64,000 nucleotides of DNA, from assembly GCF_024623785.1 (NCBI RefSeq), contig NZ_JANKBZ010000005.1, forward strand, positions 124,001 through 188,000, in the 5' to 3' direction. The position numbers and the translations under genes are program-made. Shown here piece by piece: positions 62,598 through 64,000 of the stretch. Source of the DNA: Archangium lipolyticum. GTDB lineage: Bacteria; Myxococcota; Myxococcia; Myxococcales; Myxococcaceae. The notes below the pieces were generated by a model. The model saw only the letters and a list, made by a program, of their open reading frames with translations, did no database searches and was not told where the DNA came from. Each line of letters begins with the position of its first letter. Positions within the stretch are counted from its first letter, which is position 1.

Positions 62598-62775
62598 TTC
62601 GAGGGGGAAGTCCAAAGACAAGAGCATCGAGGTTGGATATCGGGATGCGTGCTGGCGCCTGACCGGGTGGCTCGCGCGGCTCCCGAGCGGTGTTCTCTTG
62701 TCCGCCGGATGTATGTGCTGGGCCGGCCAATTCCCGCTCGACATCAAAAACGCAAGTCGTTGAGGGAGCACTATT

Positions 62776-63714
62776 ATGACGCGTAGTGGCTTTGTGGCTG
62801 CTATTTGGTTGGGAGTCTCTCTATCCGCCGTGGGTTGTGGGGGGACGGAGGTCTCCAGCGAGACGGAGGCGCTCGCGAGCGCCGAGCAGGCGATGGATTG
62901 CCGCGATTGCGGCGGCCCTGGGAATGAGCCCGAGGATCCCGTGGATCCGCCGCCCCCGCCCCCTCCTTGCCCGAGCGTCCTCCCGGAGCCGGCCGACCGG
63001 TGGTCCATCGAGTGCAAGTACAAGGGGGGCTCGCTGCCGCGTTGTGCCTATGCCATTCCGGCGGAGGTCTGCACTTCCTGGCAGAACAACGCCAGGTTTC
63101 ACAACCTGGTGACCGACGATGGGCTCGCGTACCTCCGCGAGGCCCACCTCTGCCCGTCCGTGATGGACTACGGGCGTTGGGCCAATGACTGGCACATCGC
63201 CTCCGTCTGCCCGGAGGGGTGCTTCGAGGCCAGCACGCGCATCATGAGCATCGGCTCCGAGGGCCAGCTGCTCTGGATGGCCGCCGAGGCGCTCTCCGTC
63301 GAGAGCGTGCTCGCCAGCCTCAGCTCGGAGGCGTCCCTGGATGCTCCCCTCTTCAACCCCCGGTCGATCGAGAACATGACCAAGGGGCCCGAGGAGCAGT
63401 CGCTCTACGTCTTCGTCCTCGACCAGGGACAGACGCTCAAAGTCACCCAGAACCACGGCATGCTCCTGGCCGACGGCCGCATGGTCAAGGCGAGCGACGT
63501 CACGAAGAAGGACTCCTTCGTGGGGGTCGACGGCTCCCATCTGAAGGTGAAGGACATCCTGCGCGAGACGACCAGCAAGGACGTCTACAACTTCCGCGTG
63601 GATTCCTCCGAGGTGAGTGAGCACATCATCGCCGCGGAAGGTGTCCTGGTGGGCGACCTCGCCTGGCAGGGCGAGCTCTCGCACGAGCTCGGTTCCATCA
63701 ACCTGCGCAAGTAA
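62776..63714 (+). CDS. Lipoprotein with C-terminal Hint (hedgehog/intein-type) domain
   Basis: 312 residues. GAGGGAG lies 8 bases before ATG 62776. The lipoprotein signal ends SAVGC with Cys21. A Pro-rich linker (about 50-65) and a Cys-rich domain follow (about 65-148). Residues 149-312 are Hint-like: first residue Cys149 in GCFEASTRIMSI, the T-x-x-H motif as VTQNHGML with His227, DGRMVKASDVTKKDSFV, VYNFRVDSSE, and an ending HIIAAEGVLVGD with His283. Hint domains self-cleave at the first Cys. There is no following extein with the usual Ser/Thr/Cys, so release of the N-terminal part (hedgehog style) is more likely than splicing. Confidence 0.82.
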   Translation: MTRSGFVAAIWLGVSLSAVGCGGTEVSSETEALASAEQAMDCRDCGGPGNEPEDPVDPPPPPPPCPSVLPEPADRWSIECKYKGGSLPRCAYAIPAEVCTSWQNNARFHNLVTDDGLAYLREAHLCPSVMDYGRWANDWHIASVCPEGCFEASTRIMSIGSEGQLLWMAAEALSVESVLASLSSEASLDAPLFNPRSIENMTKGPEEQSLYVFVLDQGQTLKVTQNHGMLLADGRMVKASDVTKKDSFVGVDGSHLKVKDILRETTSKDVYNFRVDSSEVSEHIIAAEGVLVGDLAWQGELSHELGSINLRK

Positions 63715-63830
63715 TGTCTGTCGTCTAGCGGAGCAGTGGGGGAGGGCGCCGTCCTCGAGGGATGGCATCTCCCCCGCCTCCCGTTCCCTGACGCGCTCCG
63801 CGAGCCCTCGCGGCTTCCCTGGAGCGTGTC

Positions 63831-64000
63831 ATGAGGTCAATGATGAGGAATCCACGCACAGTCGCGGGCGCGGCGGTTCTCGCGCTCCTGGTCGCTGTCT
63901 CACTCGTGCTGCTCGGGCGTGAAGGCGCGCACGAGGAGGCCCCGGCGGTTGCCGGGCCGGCACCATCCGTTCCGGCTCCCAGGGCCGTATCCGCGGTTGC
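63831..64000 (+). CDS. Start of an exported or membrane-anchored protein (3' end outside window)
   Basis: Open from ATG 63831 to the window edge (56 codons). GGAGCG precedes the ATG by 5-6 bases. The product starts MRSMMRNPRTVAGAAV and has one hydrophobic segment (VLALLVAVSLVLL), then a Pro/Ala-rich stretch, so it is an exported or anchored protein. It follows the Hint lipoprotein by about 115 bp on the same strand, and may be co-transcribed. The family cannot be told from the fragment. Confidence 0.6.
   Translation, partial: MRSMMRNPRTVAGAAVLALLVAVSLVLLGREGAHEEAPAVAGPAPSVPAPRAVSAV

Larger units (their letters stand above)
62139..62775. other. 637-bp divergent intergenic region with hairpin repeats, less GC-rich than neighbours
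   Basis: It holds the 45-bp tandem array (62295-62474, listed separately), a GAGAGC/GCTCTC hairpin at 62581-62597, and the ribosome binding site GAGGGAG about 8 bases before the Hint lipoprotein at 62776. A stretch from 62485 to 62580 is clearly AT-richer than the genes (TCAAAAATGG, AAAGTGAAAAG). A 62-codon GTG-started frame ending at 62763 exists but its composition is not gene-like. Promoters for both flanking genes must lie here. Confidence 0.7.

Noticed and set aside
62575-62763. 62-codon GTG-started frame just before the Hint lipoprotein
   Set aside because: No ribosome binding site, ordinary composition for non-coding DNA; it may be a leader but nothing supports translation.

Overview
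The window is a high-GC (roughly 70%) bacterial chromosome segment, densely packed and with strong third-position GC bias. The gene content points to a myxobacterium of the Cystobacter/Archangium/Myxococcus group: a FimU-PilV-PilW-PilX-PilY1 minor pilin cluster, a DUF4388 protein, a MshEN-GAF-HEAT protein with a long Pro/Ala linker, a sorting signal resembling MYXO-CTERM, two DUF4105 proteins, a receptor-type adenylate cyclase and an NtrC-type regulator. The placement is inferred from gene families, not from a marker gene. I see no rRNA or tRNA gene, CRISPR array, insertion sequence or prophage.

Layout. 1-4.5 kb: the end of a methyltransferase-like gene, a Cys-rich secreted protein, a wax-ester-synthase/DGAT acyltransferase, a small membrane protein and the ribosome-assembly GTPase RsgA. 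4.6-14.4 kb: a 1183-residue HEAT-like protein, an SDR oxidoreductase, an NtrC-type response regulator, a DcsG-like ATP-grasp enzyme, a lipoprotein, a HutD-like protein and an O-methyltransferase. 14.4-27.4 kb is read almost wholly from the minus strand: an EEP-fold hydrolase, the 16S rRNA methyltransferase RsmE, a GlsB/YeaQ membrane protein, an RDD protein, the MshEN-GAF-HEAT protein, a histidine kinase, then a small locus of a 43-residue peptide, a PqqD-like/M50 membrane peptidase and a TPR protein, and finally a hemerythrin protein. 27.6-31.4 kb: adenylate cyclase, a DUF4105 membrane protein, an Mpo1-like protein and PrmA. 31.6-39.8 kb: the pilin/PilY1 operon, closed by a clear terminator. 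39.9-47 kb: an M16 peptidase, a coiled-coil protein with HemW and a cupin, and a secreted metallophosphatase. 47.1-52.5 kb: a 1801-residue adhesin/OmpA protein. 52.9-64 kb: TPR and DUF4388 proteins, a coupled lipoprotein/DUF4105 pair, a universal stress protein, an adenosylhomocysteinase homologue with altered active-site positions, a Liv-type binding protein, and a Hint-domain lipoprotein preceded by a 45-bp tandem hairpin array.

Three things look least ordinary. (1) The peptide/PqqD-M50/TPR locus at 15.2-18.7 kb reads like an unassigned RiPP (ribosomally made, modified peptide) system; a 10-bp perfect hairpin sits between the precursor and the peptidase gene. (2) The lipoprotein at 62.8 kb carries a C-terminal Hint (hedgehog/intein-type) domain, and its upstream region has four 45-bp units built of nested palindromes. 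(3) The OmpA protein has an internal Cys-TM-Arg sorting signal whose basic end doubles as the start of a second signal-peptide-like stretch, as if a surface protein and a porin-like protein were fused in frame.

Caveats: all family calls come from reading motifs, without database searches. A 36-base G run at 47.0 kb may be a sequencing or assembly artefact.
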